This document shows, piece by piece, positions 1 through 11,059 of a stretch of 64,000 bases of DNA. The position numbers and the translations under genes are program-made. How positions within the stretch are numbered: position 1 is the first letter of the stretch; each line of letters starts with the position of its first letter. The DNA is from Otatea glauca (taxonomy: Eukaryota; Streptophyta; Magnoliopsida; Poales; Poaceae), in the NCBI GenBank assembly GCA_036346275.1, contig CM070713.1, positions 72,036,382 to 72,100,381 on the forward strand, written 5' to 3'. Under the pieces are notes generated by a model, which did not search any database, had not been told where the DNA came from, and worked only from the letters and a program-made list of their open reading frames with translations.

Positions 1-1
1 T

Positions 2-538
2 GGTGGCCAATTTGGGAGCGAATCCTGCAGGGCTCCAGTTATTTCGACATCACCAACCATGATGTTTCACCCTCCTGCATATCAATATGCAGGATTTCCT
101 TTCACTCCCAATGTTCACCTTCAAACACCGGGGTTTTCGATCGGATCTACATCATACACGAATTCTGCACCCACAGGGGTTTCATATTTTCCTACCATTG
201 CCCCGTCATTTGTTGGGCCAACAGGTGCATTACCTGCCCAGCATGCAAGGCAATATGCAATAAACCTTCCGGAAGGTAGTACCAGTGTTGGGCATGACAG
301 TAACCGGAAATGGGGAAGACATGGGCTCGATCTTAATTCTGGTCCTGGAAGTATAGATGTAGAAGGAAAGGATGAACGAGTACCTTTACTGGTTAGGCAA
401 AATTTGATCACACCGCCACATGTCTTTGCGGAGGAGCAAACAAGAATGTACCAAATGCCAGGTGTAGGAATAAAGAGGAAGGAACCGGAAGGCAGTTGGG
501 ATACTGAGAGATCATGCAAGCAATTATCATGGCAATGA
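2..538 (+). CDS. SUO: SUO-like BAH/TFIIS-domain protein, C-terminal end (partial)
   Basis: The frame is open from base 2 and ends with TGA at 536-538, giving about 178 C-terminal residues; the 5' part lies outside the window. The piece contains a short GRHGLDLNSGPG motif, then EEQTRMYQMPG and the terminal block IKRKEPEGSWD..KQLSWQ. These match the conserved tail of plant SUO proteins, large nuclear proteins with an N-terminal BAH domain and a TFIIS N-terminal (LW) domain. In Arabidopsis SUO is linked to microRNA-mediated translational repression (family knowledge). The BAH and TFIIS domains themselves are not visible here, so the assignment rests on the tail alone. The first ATG in the window, at 59, is internal and not a start. 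The gene is convergent with the ROP gene to its right. Confidence 0.8.
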   Translation, partial: GGQFGSESCRAPVISTSPTMMFHPPAYQYAGFPFTPNVHLQTPGFSIGSTSYTNSAPTGVSYFPTIAPSFVGPTGALPAQHARQYAINLPEGSTSVGHDSNRKWGRHGLDLNSGPGSIDVEGKDERVPLLVRQNLITPPHVFAEEQTRMYQMPGVGIKRKEPEGSWDTERSCKQLSWQ

Positions 539-1250
539 GAAATATTAAGGAGATCACCTTTCAGCGACTTCAGTGTCTGGTGAGCTTGTAAGTGCTTCAA
601 TTCCGACTTTATAGACCCATTCATTTTCTCACTTGCAGCTCCGTTTCTTGTATACTTACGGATTGTGCTTTTGTCTGCAGAGGCAACTGCCCGTGGAGCT
701 TGGGCGGTGTATAGCGCCCTTGCTGGAATGTACAACTCACACATGGATTCAACCCTGTGATGATGGGAAGTGTGAGAGGAATGGAACTTTGCTGTAATTG
801 CTGTAAATGTTCATCATATTTCATACTTTCCTGGAAACAATTTTCCTTGGCTCCAGCAGTTGCTTTGCTAGATTTTCTTAGCTGTCAGGCATGCTTCTAA
901 TTTACTCAGGAGAGTATGGCTTTGGAGATGGAATGGTAATGGTCCTGAGCCTCTTCATACATCTGAAGCCGCTGTAATTAGGTTCAGTTGGTTTGTTTTA
1001 AGTTTCTTATGATAAACCATTTTCGCATTGTTGAGCACATCTGCAGCTTTACATATGATTTAGATGGGACATGTTTTTTGTGGGGAAGCGTTACATCAGG
1101 TTGACTTTGTAACACTTCGGAGTAACTAGTAGCATCGAGCTGCAGTGTCATGAATGCTTCCTTCTGAGGGTGTTCGGATGTATCTACCGTTGGCCGTTGG
1201 CGTGCACTCATAATAAATTAAGTATATCGGGAAGTAATAATTTGTTGTGA
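539..1250 (+). other. 3' UTR of the SUO-like gene, with a probable UTR intron
   Basis: After the stop codon there is a good intron candidate at 580-680: the donor is CTG|GTGAGC and the acceptor TTTTGTCTGCAG follows a T-rich tract. The rest is non-coding. The 3' end of the transcript is not defined; a T-rich zone without ORFs runs to about 1.25 kb. Confidence 0.5.
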
Positions 1251-2362
1251 CAATTTTTTGCCATTAAGCTTTGCTGTTGTTTTTCCATGCGCTTTCATTG
1301 GTGCAAATTTTAGCTTTGTTTTTGGTGTTGTGCTTTGCAGCAGATGTAGTTTCACAATTCGCAGCAAATTGTTTCAACTTTCTGGAGGTTGTTGCACAAT
1401 GGCGCTTACAAGTTGTATGTTCTAGCTCATGGATGTGCATGCATTGCTGTGTCCGTAGATAAATTTGCAACTACTATCTTAGTGTTCCCTGTTGCATTAG
1501 TAGATTCGGATGACTGCACCTACGATCTTGTAAGATGTGATCGAAAGTTTGCTTGCTGACCATGGGAAAGTGAATGGTAGTCATTCTGTGAGGTCTCAGA
1601 AGCTTATGCCTTCTATGCCTATCACTCGTTTTCATTGGTCGTATTCTTGATGCTGATGAATGATGATCACTACTCTGTTAGTATCACATGTCTCTTTGCT
1701 TTTATTTTCGTATCTCCAATGCTTTATTATCGATTTATCACCGTGATTATCTATGTGCTCCGAGCTCCGATTATCTATGTGCACGTCTTTGTATGTCATA
1801 TTTTCGGTTTGGCGCCGCAGGGGTCCGGTCGGTAGTAGCAGGTGACTAATAAATTTCAATCCTCAGCCAAATTAACCTGATGCCTCATTAGTTACAACTT
1901 ACAAGACTATAATTCAGATAGCACTTTAAACAAGCTTGGAATCCTCACTAGAATCAGACGCCCCAAAAAACGAACATATGAACAACGAGCTTGATAGTCA
2001 TATTAACCTTGGCACCAATTCAACTGAATGTTGCTTCAATTCTACCGCGGAATCACAAAATAGACTTAACTGACAACACAGTGAGACTTCAGGTTCACAA
2101 AAGTTGTGATTTTGTCATGACAGAACAAAATCTCATTTGTTTCTTTGGCCTCTATCGAACTTCCTAACTCGATGAAAGCTAATAATACGAGCATTGTGCA
2201 AAACATAAGCAGACTAGTTTAACCATCTACCTCTAGTAATTGATTACCAAAGATGCAAATATACACATTAACTGTGCAACCAGCACATTCAGATCTTAAT
2301 TGTTTTGACAACTTGAGGTTGCACCCATGAGACTGCTTCATGTAAGAGACATCCTCGATCAT
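1251..2362. other. Tail-to-tail spacer between the SUO-like and ROP genes
   Basis: No ORF with coding character and no repeat with recognisable termini was found. The right part must contain the 3' UTR and poly(A) signal of the minus-strand ROP gene, whose stop codon is at 2363-2365. Confidence 0.5.
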
Positions 2363-4872
2363 TCAGGATTTGAAGCATAGCATTTTCCTTCCGCAGAAGA
2401 TGTTCCTGCAATTGTAACACAAGAAATTTAATGTTGAAAGAAATACAACACACAGCAACTAGTATCTTGCACGCTGCTTCACATATGCGCATTTTCGAGC
2501 AAAAACGTAACCTCAAAAGGGCTTAATGCATAGCAATATCAAGTATCATAAATCACTTTCAGGGCTAATTTATTATACTATTGTTGTTACATTTGTTCGA
2601 CATTACACGTGTTTGCATGTATAGTGGGGAGAATCGAGATCCACCGATCCTCAAAATAAAAAACCCATAAGTATATTTCAAGCATGTAATGTTGGTTTTG
2701 TTGTACACATTACAGGCCAAATTTGTGGTTGTAGACAGTGATTCAAAAGGTGTAAAAAATTACAGGAATGATCAGAAAATAGCTTTATAACTAGGTATAT
2801 CAAAAAGAAGAATGGAAATGAAGCAATACTTACATCATAAAACATCCTTGTCGCGGTTTCTTTTTCTTCTTCTCTCTTTGTTTAGTTGGAGGCTGGATTA
2901 CTACCTTGATAGCAGCATCAAAGACAGCTTTAACATTCTACATGTTATTGAAATACACCAAAGTAAGACTTTTCAGCAAGTTACAGAATCTACATTTCAA
3001 AGTAAGGCAAAACTACTACAGCAAGGGCAAACAATCCTCTTACAGCAACTTCACCTGCTGTGTCTTTGAGCTGCACTCAATGTAATATGTAGCACCAATT
3101 TGTTTCCGAAGTTCCTCCCCCTGCAAAGTAGAAATGGCAAAGACAAAATAAAGTTTTCAGAAGCTAGAACGCGTTCATCATTTCATCTCTTAAACCTCAG
3201 GATTAAGGATAGCCAAAGTTCTAATGCTCTGATTTATCACTAAATCGACACAGACAATAGAGACACACCTGTGCTGTGGTAACAGGTATCATGCCAGGAT
3301 GATCCAACAAGTAGTGCTTGTCTTCACGAAGATCTGTAAGAAACATTATGATTTGTAAATATTAAGACCCATTCTTAATTAGGAATGTTTTTTCAGATAT
3401 AACAATATAAGGTAAGATGATATTAAACTAGGTGTTCATGATAACGTATTATGGCCCCTAATCGCAGCAAATTGGATGGTTGCTGACAATTATGAAAATC
3501 TTGGTTACGAACTTATGATTGGTTTTATGAAAGGCAGCTAGTTCAGGGACTCAGAAGTTAGGGTTTTCTACTGTGCTTCATCAATGGTTCATACTCAATT
3601 ATAGCCGAGTTTCCATCTGTGTATAAACATGATATTTTATGCAGGTTCAAAAATAACTTTAAAGCGTGCCACATTTACTAAGCTTCGGTAGAGAGACCAA
3701 TTTTAGGTTTGTTTCTTACCAACTATTTGGTCACCAACTACATGGATTCTACATTATAATTTACAAGGATTGCTATCAGTGGATTGGTAACCTAACAGAA
3801 TTCCAACAATGCTGAGACAAAGAGATGCTAACCAGATAGTATGATAAAATGCACAATCATACTACAACCTACCAATCCTACCCATCTATATGCAGTTAAG
3901 CAAAAAATAAGCTTTCATTGTCAACACAACTCACCCAATTTTGTGCCTACCAACACAATGGGCACACCAGGTGCATAATGCTGAAGCTCTGGTATCCACT
4001 GAGGGGGAAAGAACAAAGAGCAAACATATAAATCTCCTCGTAATTCCAAATAAAAAGGAAGGAACCGTAAGAACAAGTCCAAGAAACGGAGATAGCATCT
4101 TCAGGCTTCAGCACCTTCTTCATGACATTCTCATAGCTAGCTCGGCTCACAAGTGAGAAGGCGAGCACGAAAACATCAGCACCACGGTAGCTTAGAGGCC
4201 TCAGTCGGTTGTAATCCTCCTGCCCTGGAACGGATGTGATCAAGTGAGCTCTAAGTTACCAAAAGAATCATCAGAACACAAAATTTTCAGCTACGGTGAA
4301 TAATTGAGAAGACGAAAAACCTAGAATTCACAAGTACATTAGGACAAACAAAGAAATAAAATAAAGATATCAAATTACCAGCAGTATCCCAAAGGCCCAA
4401 ATTCACCGTGGTGCCGTCCACAACTACGTTTGCGCTGAAATTGTCGAAAACCGTAGGTATGTAGTCCTGCCAAAACAAAATAAGCATCACAAATTTGAAA
4501 GAATAGAGACACTCAATCGGAAATTACTCCTAGGATTAAACAAAATAAACCACTAGTATAAGAAAGCACCCTAAAAGGTAAACCGAGAAAGATCGAACTT
4601 TTCCACACACAGTCCCCAAGAAAAGAAAATCAGCAAAAGTACTGAAAATTTTCTTTGACTCGAAATCAAAGCTCCTAACTTCACAATAAATCGCCCAAGA
4701 AAGCCAAGTCTTTGGCACAATAACCGTACACAAGAAAACGCCCTCGCCCAAGAAAGGTTTTGCTTACAGTGGGGAACTTGTTGCTGGTGTAGCAGATGAG
4801 CATGCATGTTTTGCCCACGGCGCCGTCGCCCACCGTGACGCACTTGATGAACCGGGAAGCGCTGGAGGCCAT
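2363..4872 (-). CDS. RAC3: Type II ROP/RAC small GTPase (OsRac3-like), 8 exons
   Basis: Rho-of-plants GTPase, a plasma-membrane switch for polarity, cytoskeleton, ROS and defence signalling. Spliced exons (complement): 4768-4872, 4379-4466, 4115-4224, 3935-3998, 3269-3333, 3055-3120, 2834-2937, 2363-2405; all introns are GT..AG and phases join. The product is 214 aa, the usual length. Visible motifs are the P-loop GDGAVGKT (15-22), effector loop YIPTVFDNF (37-45), switch II WDTAGQEDY (61-69, with Q66), base-contact TKLD (120-123) and ECSSK (159-163). A polybasic KKKKK run (189-193) and a GC..CG box (C198, C205) follow. This box marks type II ROPs, which are S-acylated rather than prenylated at a CaaX. 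The last intron splits the box, as in that subgroup. A second in-frame ATG lies 6 bp upstream at 4878; MASSASRF was chosen because it is the conserved start. No damage is seen. Confidence 0.95.
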
Positions 4873-4878
4873 GACCAT

Positions 4879-5083
4879 ACCACCCCTCTCCGATTCCCTG
4901 GAGCTCGAGAAGGGGACGGACGGAAGAGGGTGCGAGGAGAGGGGTGTTTGGTGCGTGACTTCTTGGCAAAGTGAGGGGGGTCACATGCTTCTCACCTCAC
5001 TGCCTAGAGAAGTAGAGAGTAGAGAACCAACTCCCTCCCGCTCTCATTTTATCTTGCTGCCATGTTGGTGTCTGGTTTATGAC
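4879..5083 (-). promoter_or_regulatory. 5' UTR and proximal promoter of the ROP gene
   Basis: About 200 bp separate the ROP start from the hAT-type element that begins at 5092. The strip is moderately GC-rich near the ATG. No clear TATA box was identified, so the 5' UTR probably extends into this stretch and distal promoter elements must lie in or beyond the transposon. Confidence 0.4.
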
Positions 5084-5091
5084 TTTTGGGC

Positions 5092-6100
5092 CAAGTTCAA
5101 AAAAATGACGAAAATCGATCGAAAATCACGATTTTTTTACCGTACTGAGACGTTTGATATTTAGAACCGGTCCGTAAATCGGTTCAATTCAAATTTAAAT
5201 TCAAAACATTAAAAAAATTTAGAAAAAAATATATAAAAATCTCATAAAATTAGTTTTAATAGTTTTTTTGACATTTGGGATGGTTTTTTTTTTTGAAAAC
5301 CGAAATTGGAAGACGTTTTTGAGCAAACCCGAATATACATAATAGAAAAAAGAAAAAATAGGGCACATCAGTCAGCAATTCCTGATTTAATTGAGTTGTC
5401 AAATCATGTTATAAATTTTTGAAAATTTTTGTGTGAGGTCCTGAGGAAATTATAAATTTTCAATTGATGATCAGACAAGTGGATTTTTGTAAAATTCTAA
5501 CAGTGCTACTGTCTTTGTATATGCTCTTCGGTTTTTTATTTTCTAGGGGGCACTAAATGAAGTCTAATATTTATAGAAACCTTTTTATGATACCATAAAA
5601 TATTGGAGCATGCTCAAGCTTGTAAATTTTTATAAAAAACTGACAGTGTCTCTGTTCCTTTTCATTAATTAATGTTTTTTATTTTTCAAAAGCAATAAAT
5701 GAATTAAAAAATTATTGAAATTTCTCTGAGGTGTTTTATAGATTAATTGGGATTTATTCAGATTTTATGCATTTTTTCCAATTTTCCTTGATTCTACCGA
5801 TTTTCGATGTAAACCGATCGAAAATCGGACAAGAATCGAAGAAAACTGGTGGGAAATCGAAATTAAAAACCAATCTTTGAGTGTGCCGATCTAGGTCAAA
5901 AATTGAACAAAACCGGTCGAAAATAGAGCAAAATTGATCGAAAATCGGTCAAACCGACCAGTTTTCGTTTTTTTGCCGCTTTTTAACCGTTGAATTCAAA
6001 GGTTTGACTTTGCAAAATATTCGGTTTGTATCGATTTTCGACAAAAATCGGTGTCGAGGGGAGCTCGAATTTTCATCTCGGTTCGGTATTGTTAACCCTG
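5092..6100. mobile_element. Non-autonomous hAT-type element, 1009 bp
   Basis: The left end (CAAGTTCAAAA) and the inverted right end (CAGGGTTAACAA) are degenerate versions of the termini of the smaller relative at 46409-46779. They are flanked by 8-bp duplications, TTTTGGGC (5084-5091) and CTTTAGGC (6101-6108), matching at 6 of 8 positions. Both copies are rich in a repeated GAAAATCGRTCG motif in both orientations. No transposase reading frame is present. An 8-bp duplication with CAGGG ends points to hAT; the age is moderate, judged by TSD decay. Confidence 0.6.
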
Positions 6101-6108
6101 CTTTAGGC

Positions 6109-7256
6109 ACGGTCTCCCTCTGTTCTAGGATGAGTCCCTGGGTTGGAAGTAAACTGCAATTCTCGGACCTGAATTATCGTGATATTTCAACAGGCAACAG
6201 GAGTAATTGCAGTAGGCATCAAGACCTGCCATATGGATGTTGGAGTGGCTTCTCATGGGAAGTTGGGATTTATTTTAGATCCGTTTGGAACAGAAATATC
6301 ACAGAAGCAAAATTCTATAGAAAAATTTCCAATTGTCCAGATTAATTGAAACAAATGAATGACTCAAGATTATGTAGCGGCTAGGTGTTTTGAAGCTTTT
6401 ATGCATATGCAGGATTCTCAGTTTCGGATGTAGCAAAAGCATAATCTAAAAAAAAATCAATAATAACCCAACCAATACATAGAATATAAAATAGAACTTT
6501 GATCCTTATCCGGAAAACCTGAATGCCACATCGGTTAGACTAACCAATGGTTGGCATGCTTAGCTTATTTTGAAAATTAACCACTGCCACACTTTAGGTA
6601 AGTCCACGGTTTCTTGAGATAGCATAACTGCATAACACCATTACAAATTGGGTGCAGATCCCCTGGTACAAATCCTCCATCTGGCTAGGCTTATGTGATT
6701 TCTCACGAAAACGTAAGTGCCGTTAAAACTTCCCGATAACATAGTTTGTTTTGTTTTGTAAGACACCATAATGCAGCTCACCATAACTTTGCAACTTTTG
6801 ATTGAAACTGAAATGACGAAGCCTGGTCAGTCATGGTGAAAATGGTCGCCTTTTTCAGGGTCTTTCCGCTAAAAGATGCCAAATCTATAGGTTGTTCCCT
6901 CGTAAGCAATAGACCGAATATTGATATGCATATCGTATTCTAGAAAAATATTAAATGAATATCTTTCCAATAGATTGAGTGTCAATACTATGCATTTGTA
7001 TCACGAGGATTAACCTACCCATTAAATCACAAAGATTTCGACCAGTGCCAGAGTGCTGATAAACTTGTGCAAAGTATTAATTTCACGAATGGGAGAGCAC
7101 GGATACCTCGTTGTAGATACTGGGAGCGATGGGGGCTAATATAAAAAATTGCAACTGCAGTGTCAAATTAAATGATCGACTTTCAACCAATCTTGGTATT
7201 TAAAAATTCCAACTAATCCACTGGAAGTCTTTGGCAGAAAGTAATGGATTTCTACT
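6109..7256. other. Unassigned intergenic sequence
   Basis: AT-rich, no credible ORF and no paired terminal repeats noticed. It is probably old transposon debris. Confidence 0.4.
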
Positions 7257-7763
7257 TGTCGATAATCATCTGGATCCAGGGTCCTATTGAATTTATAAAA
7301 AAGGAGCATAATCAAATAGAGATTTTATTGCCGTGGATAGAAAGAATTTTATAGAAATGAATTTGATGTGTTCTAGGGTACACATGTCACCCTATTTATG
7401 TCTATCTAAGGGATAGCAGTTAATACCGCTGAAAACTCCTTTTGTCTTCACACATGTGTTTTTGTAAAGTTTCGAACTGTCGTGTCCCTTGACCAACCAT
7501 TATAAGTTGCCAGATACGCCAATAACTACTCGCATGTTAATTACATAGGATTGCCATGTCTCTGGACTAGTTTACCTGGTCCGGGTTTATAGAACCATAT
7601 GAATTGCTCATGACTGGTTGTCTTGGTTATAATTGATTGTTGTTGGCTTTTGTTCAATTTGTTACTAAAGAGATAATGTTTCCTTTAAATTGTGGTCATA
7701 AATATAACAATTATGTGAAGTATGCTCTTAATGTGTGGGCCAGCTTTTCATAAATCCTTATCA
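7257..7763 (-). repeat. 3' LTR of the nested gypsy element
   Basis: Read on the minus strand it starts TGATAAGGATTTATG next to a purine tract and ends GATTATCGACA. It aligns over its length with 19510-19985, sharing for example the blocks ATTTTATTGCC, GGTTTATAGAACCATATGA and AAATTGTGGTCATAAATATAAC. The copies differ at many positions, so the insertion is old. Confidence 0.75.
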
Positions 7764-8302
7764 ACTAGCCCCCAAGGTTTAAGAAAATAAAAAAAACATA
7801 TTTACTTAAGGCTTTTTTTGTCTCGAAACATACATAAAAAATATTATCTTCTCTACACAATCATTCCAGTCATTTAGTAGGAACGTGGGAGAGAGGAGAA
7901 TATAAAATATTCTATCTTCTTTGTAATCACACCTTCTTAGTGGGAACATAGACCAAAAATTGCAGTAAATGGGGGAACAATTGTGGTAAAAACAAAGATA
8001 TAGAAATATTTCCTTCATTTTATTGTATGCAAGAGTAGCGCATACATTTATGCAAGGAAAATATTTTCTTAATCTTGAATTTTCACTAAGATTGTAATTT
8101 AATAAATTATTTTTAATGCATGGTAGAAAGAGGTCAAACGACCAGGCTGGTTCAAGTAGTCAGCTTCCCCTGACAAGAAGGCTAAGAATAATGTAGTTGG
8201 ATCCTCTCAAGAGGTTGTAAGAAAACCAACCACTAGGTCTAGAACTGAACAACAGCCTCGTCCAATGCTCCTACTGTTGCTCTATATGCTCTAACTTTCA
8301 TT

Positions 8303-8767
8303 TTGAAGCAGCTTAAAACAATTATTGTGAGTATAATGCACACAGAGGTCATACTTACAAGGAATGATCCATCCGTCGAAAAATCGGTCGTGGGTATTAT
8401 TATCTCTCAGTTGAAGCATATTATCAACCATATTCCAAAGATGGCTCAAACCATGAAGATTTCTTTTCAATCTGTTGTTGCTATCCATGTTGGCACATTA
8501 TTCATTAAACTGAAGAACTATTACTCAGGAGTAGTAGACTTGGAAAGGTTGATTCCTGACCTGCACTTGAGTTCTACTTCAGAGATCAAGAAGAAAAGGG
8601 AAGAGGTGGTTACTGCAGTAGCCAATTACTTGCATAACACCAAATTTTATTTTCATGGAAAAGTAATGATTGTATTGATAACACTGGTTGATGTAATGAA
8701 CATGATGGATTTAAATATTTGTTTTATGATTTCTCTATTTGCTTATTTTTTATGTATACTATGTTAA
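8303..8767 (+). pseudogene. Antisense ORF of the gypsy element (C-terminal remnant)
   Basis: An open frame of 154 codons lies between integrase and 3' LTR on the strand opposite to gag-pol. Its charged, helix-forming stretch with SSTSEIKKKREE is unlike random sequence, while the last 30 codons are hydrophobic and probably not original. Elements of the Tat lineage such as Grande and RIRE2 often carry an extra ORF at this place in this orientation (family knowledge). The beginning upstream of 8303 is broken. The identity is inferred mainly from position. Confidence 0.45.
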
Positions 8768-9229
8768 GTATGGTACTAGCCCCCGACTAGTTGAATGGTT
8801 AACTTGCCATTGGAGCTTAGAAAATGTGAGATAAGTAAGGTTGTACGACTAGCATAACCTTCACAGTGTACGCGGTATTAACTAGTAGCAAGCTTAAGAT
8901 GAAGTCAATCTAATGAGTTTCTAAGCAGTAAGCACTAGTTTATAAGAAAAGACTATTAAAGTGATCTCCAAGCCCGACCAGTAACTTTGTAGATGTTAGA
9001 AAACTATGGTAAAAAATCATGTAGACCAGCCTTTATCACAAAGGATATGCAATATAGAGCCACAAAACTTTATACTAAATTTACATATGAAAGAATGAAC
9101 ACAAACATAAACTTTATTAATTATAAAGGGGCTGTTACACATAATATTTATGAAGGTGTTCAATGCTCCAAGTATTAGAAAGGATTCGCGCATCTTCCAT
9201 AGCAAGTCGAACATATCCTAGTTGGGTAA

Positions 9230-10040
9230 TGGATACGACAGTGAAAGGATCTTTCCATTTGGGAGATAACTTGTTCAAATTTGATTGATTCTATATTCTT
9301 CTAAGAACCAAATCGCGCACATTAAGTGTACATGGTTACACTCTTATGTTGTAATAGCTTTATAGTCCTTGTAACTAGGCTGCCGACCTGATGAGTGCTC
9401 GATCTTTTTTTTCTTCAAGAAGGTAGATGTCATCTCCTGCTGCTTGTCTTGATTGATTTTATCATGGAGGTCGATCGGTGTTGATCCTAAATGAATTTCA
9501 TTTTGTAACACAACTTCTACCTTGTAGACTAGTTGAAAAGGTGTTTCACTCTACTGGTCGTAGTGAGTAAGGTCCAAAGCACTGAATAGAGCTATTCTAC
9601 CCAAACCCTCCGAGCGTACTTTTAGATGATCAAAGACTCATTTTTTCATACCTTGTATGATTTGGCCATTATCACATTCAACTGCTTTATTGCTTAGAGG
9701 ATGAGAAACATAAGCGAAACAAATCTTTATGCCTATTTCATCACAATAATCATGAAACAGACTACTTATAAACTGTGTCACATTATCAGTAATAAGCCTA
9801 CTAAGTACTCTAAATTATGCGACCACATTTCTCATAAATAATTTTCTTGTTGTTGATGTTGTAATTGGCTCACCTTCACTCTATTTTATGAATGTATCAA
9901 TAGCCACATATAAAAATTTGTACCCATTAGTTGCTCGTGGTAGGGGGTCAAACTATCTCTATCCCCCATGTCGATTATGGCCATGAAAATGGTATTGTCA
10001 ATAATTGTCGAGAAATTGTATTTCCCAGAAGCGGGTTGGC
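9230..10040 (-). pseudogene. Ty3/gypsy integrase remnant
   Basis: The minus strand reads a decayed integrase core: NGYKFLYVAIDTFIK, then GEPITT, LITDNVTQFISSLFHDYC, GIKICFAYVSHPLSNKAVE and, further on, a SETPFQLVYKVEVV block. These correspond to the catalytic core with its Asp in VAID, the second Asp in TDN and the Glu of the KAVE block. In-frame stops and frame slips are present, so it is inactive. It is cut on its N-terminal side near 10040, where the PMD-type element begins. Confidence 0.85.
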
Positions 10041-10299
10041 GCTCATGTTGTTGGTCTGATGCTACCCGGTAGCTCCATCGGTGTCGCAAGTTCGTGATGT
10101 CGGGGTGGACATTACGGCGGAGGGGACATCAAATGTAGAAGGATGCGAAGAGGAAGGCGGTGAGGAGCAGGAGACGAGAGCACGAGGCCTGGCGGTGGCG
10201 AAGGGACCGGGGGGCAGAGGAGACAGCGGTGGACGCGAGGGTGGCCGACGAGGGGAGGAGGTGGAGGACATTGTTGACTGATGGAATGATATTGTCTAC

Positions 10300-10960
10300 A
10301 ATTGGTTGGCTAGTTGGTGTACCTGGTAAGCACGACATTGATATTGCTCATATGTCTTTACAAGACTTGCCGTGCTCGCGACGCCATTGCCGCAGCTCGC
10401 CGAGACGCATCAATCCTGTCATCCGTTCGTCTCCCGCACTACTACAAGCAGAGCGTTCTCAACACGTGGCATCACGAGGTGTTGTGTCTTGTAGCATAGT
10501 GGGCCAATAATAAACATGTTCGCATCATGTAATTCTTGATGTACCGCTTAGTAGCTATGAGGATAATGTAATTCGGCGTTGTGTGCCTCGGTCAAACATG
10601 TCGTTGTCTTTCGTATGTTTGTAATATGAGTTTTTTGGCTCTCGCACTTGGTTGTATTGTTTGATGAGTATGGTACAATTCGTTATTTCGCATTTCATTT
10701 TGTGTGCACATGTAATTACCGACAAATTTGTTGTATTTGCTTTCTAACGAGCCACGATGGCGCGACCTTGCCACGAGTGCTTGGATGTGACCGTCGATCG
10801 ACCCACCGGTCTAGGTACTCCGCAGAGAGAGGCGAGAGCTAGGGACACCGACCTCGGGTGCCCAACGAAGCCGCCGCATCGACCACGTTGGGTTCCACGG
10901 TAAGTCGCCAGCGCTTGCACTCTTTTACGTACATGTACTACACGTGAATGCAATTCTAAC
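10300..10960 (+). other. Conserved module of unknown function upstream of the PMD remnant
   Basis: This stretch recurs in inverted orientation at about 39.56-40.42 kb. Shared pieces encode, in one frame, ASILSSVRLPHYYKQ and VLNTWHHEV, and continue as an AT-rich block followed by MARPCHECL-like sequence. Conservation between the two copies suggests a former coding exon of the mobile element. Stops are frequent and the family was not recognised. Confidence 0.4.
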
Positions 10961-11059
10961 GACGCATTGCACTACATGCGAGGTTGCGGCTACCGGCTTA
11001 CTTCCTCTTTGTAGGATGGTGGGAGCAGTGATCGCCCGTTAGCGGGCAAGGAGGTCCCA

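Noticed and set aside
121..744. 207-codon minus-strand ORF
   Set aside because: It is antisense to the SUO-like coding exon and its UTR; no motif and the plus strand is clearly the coding one.
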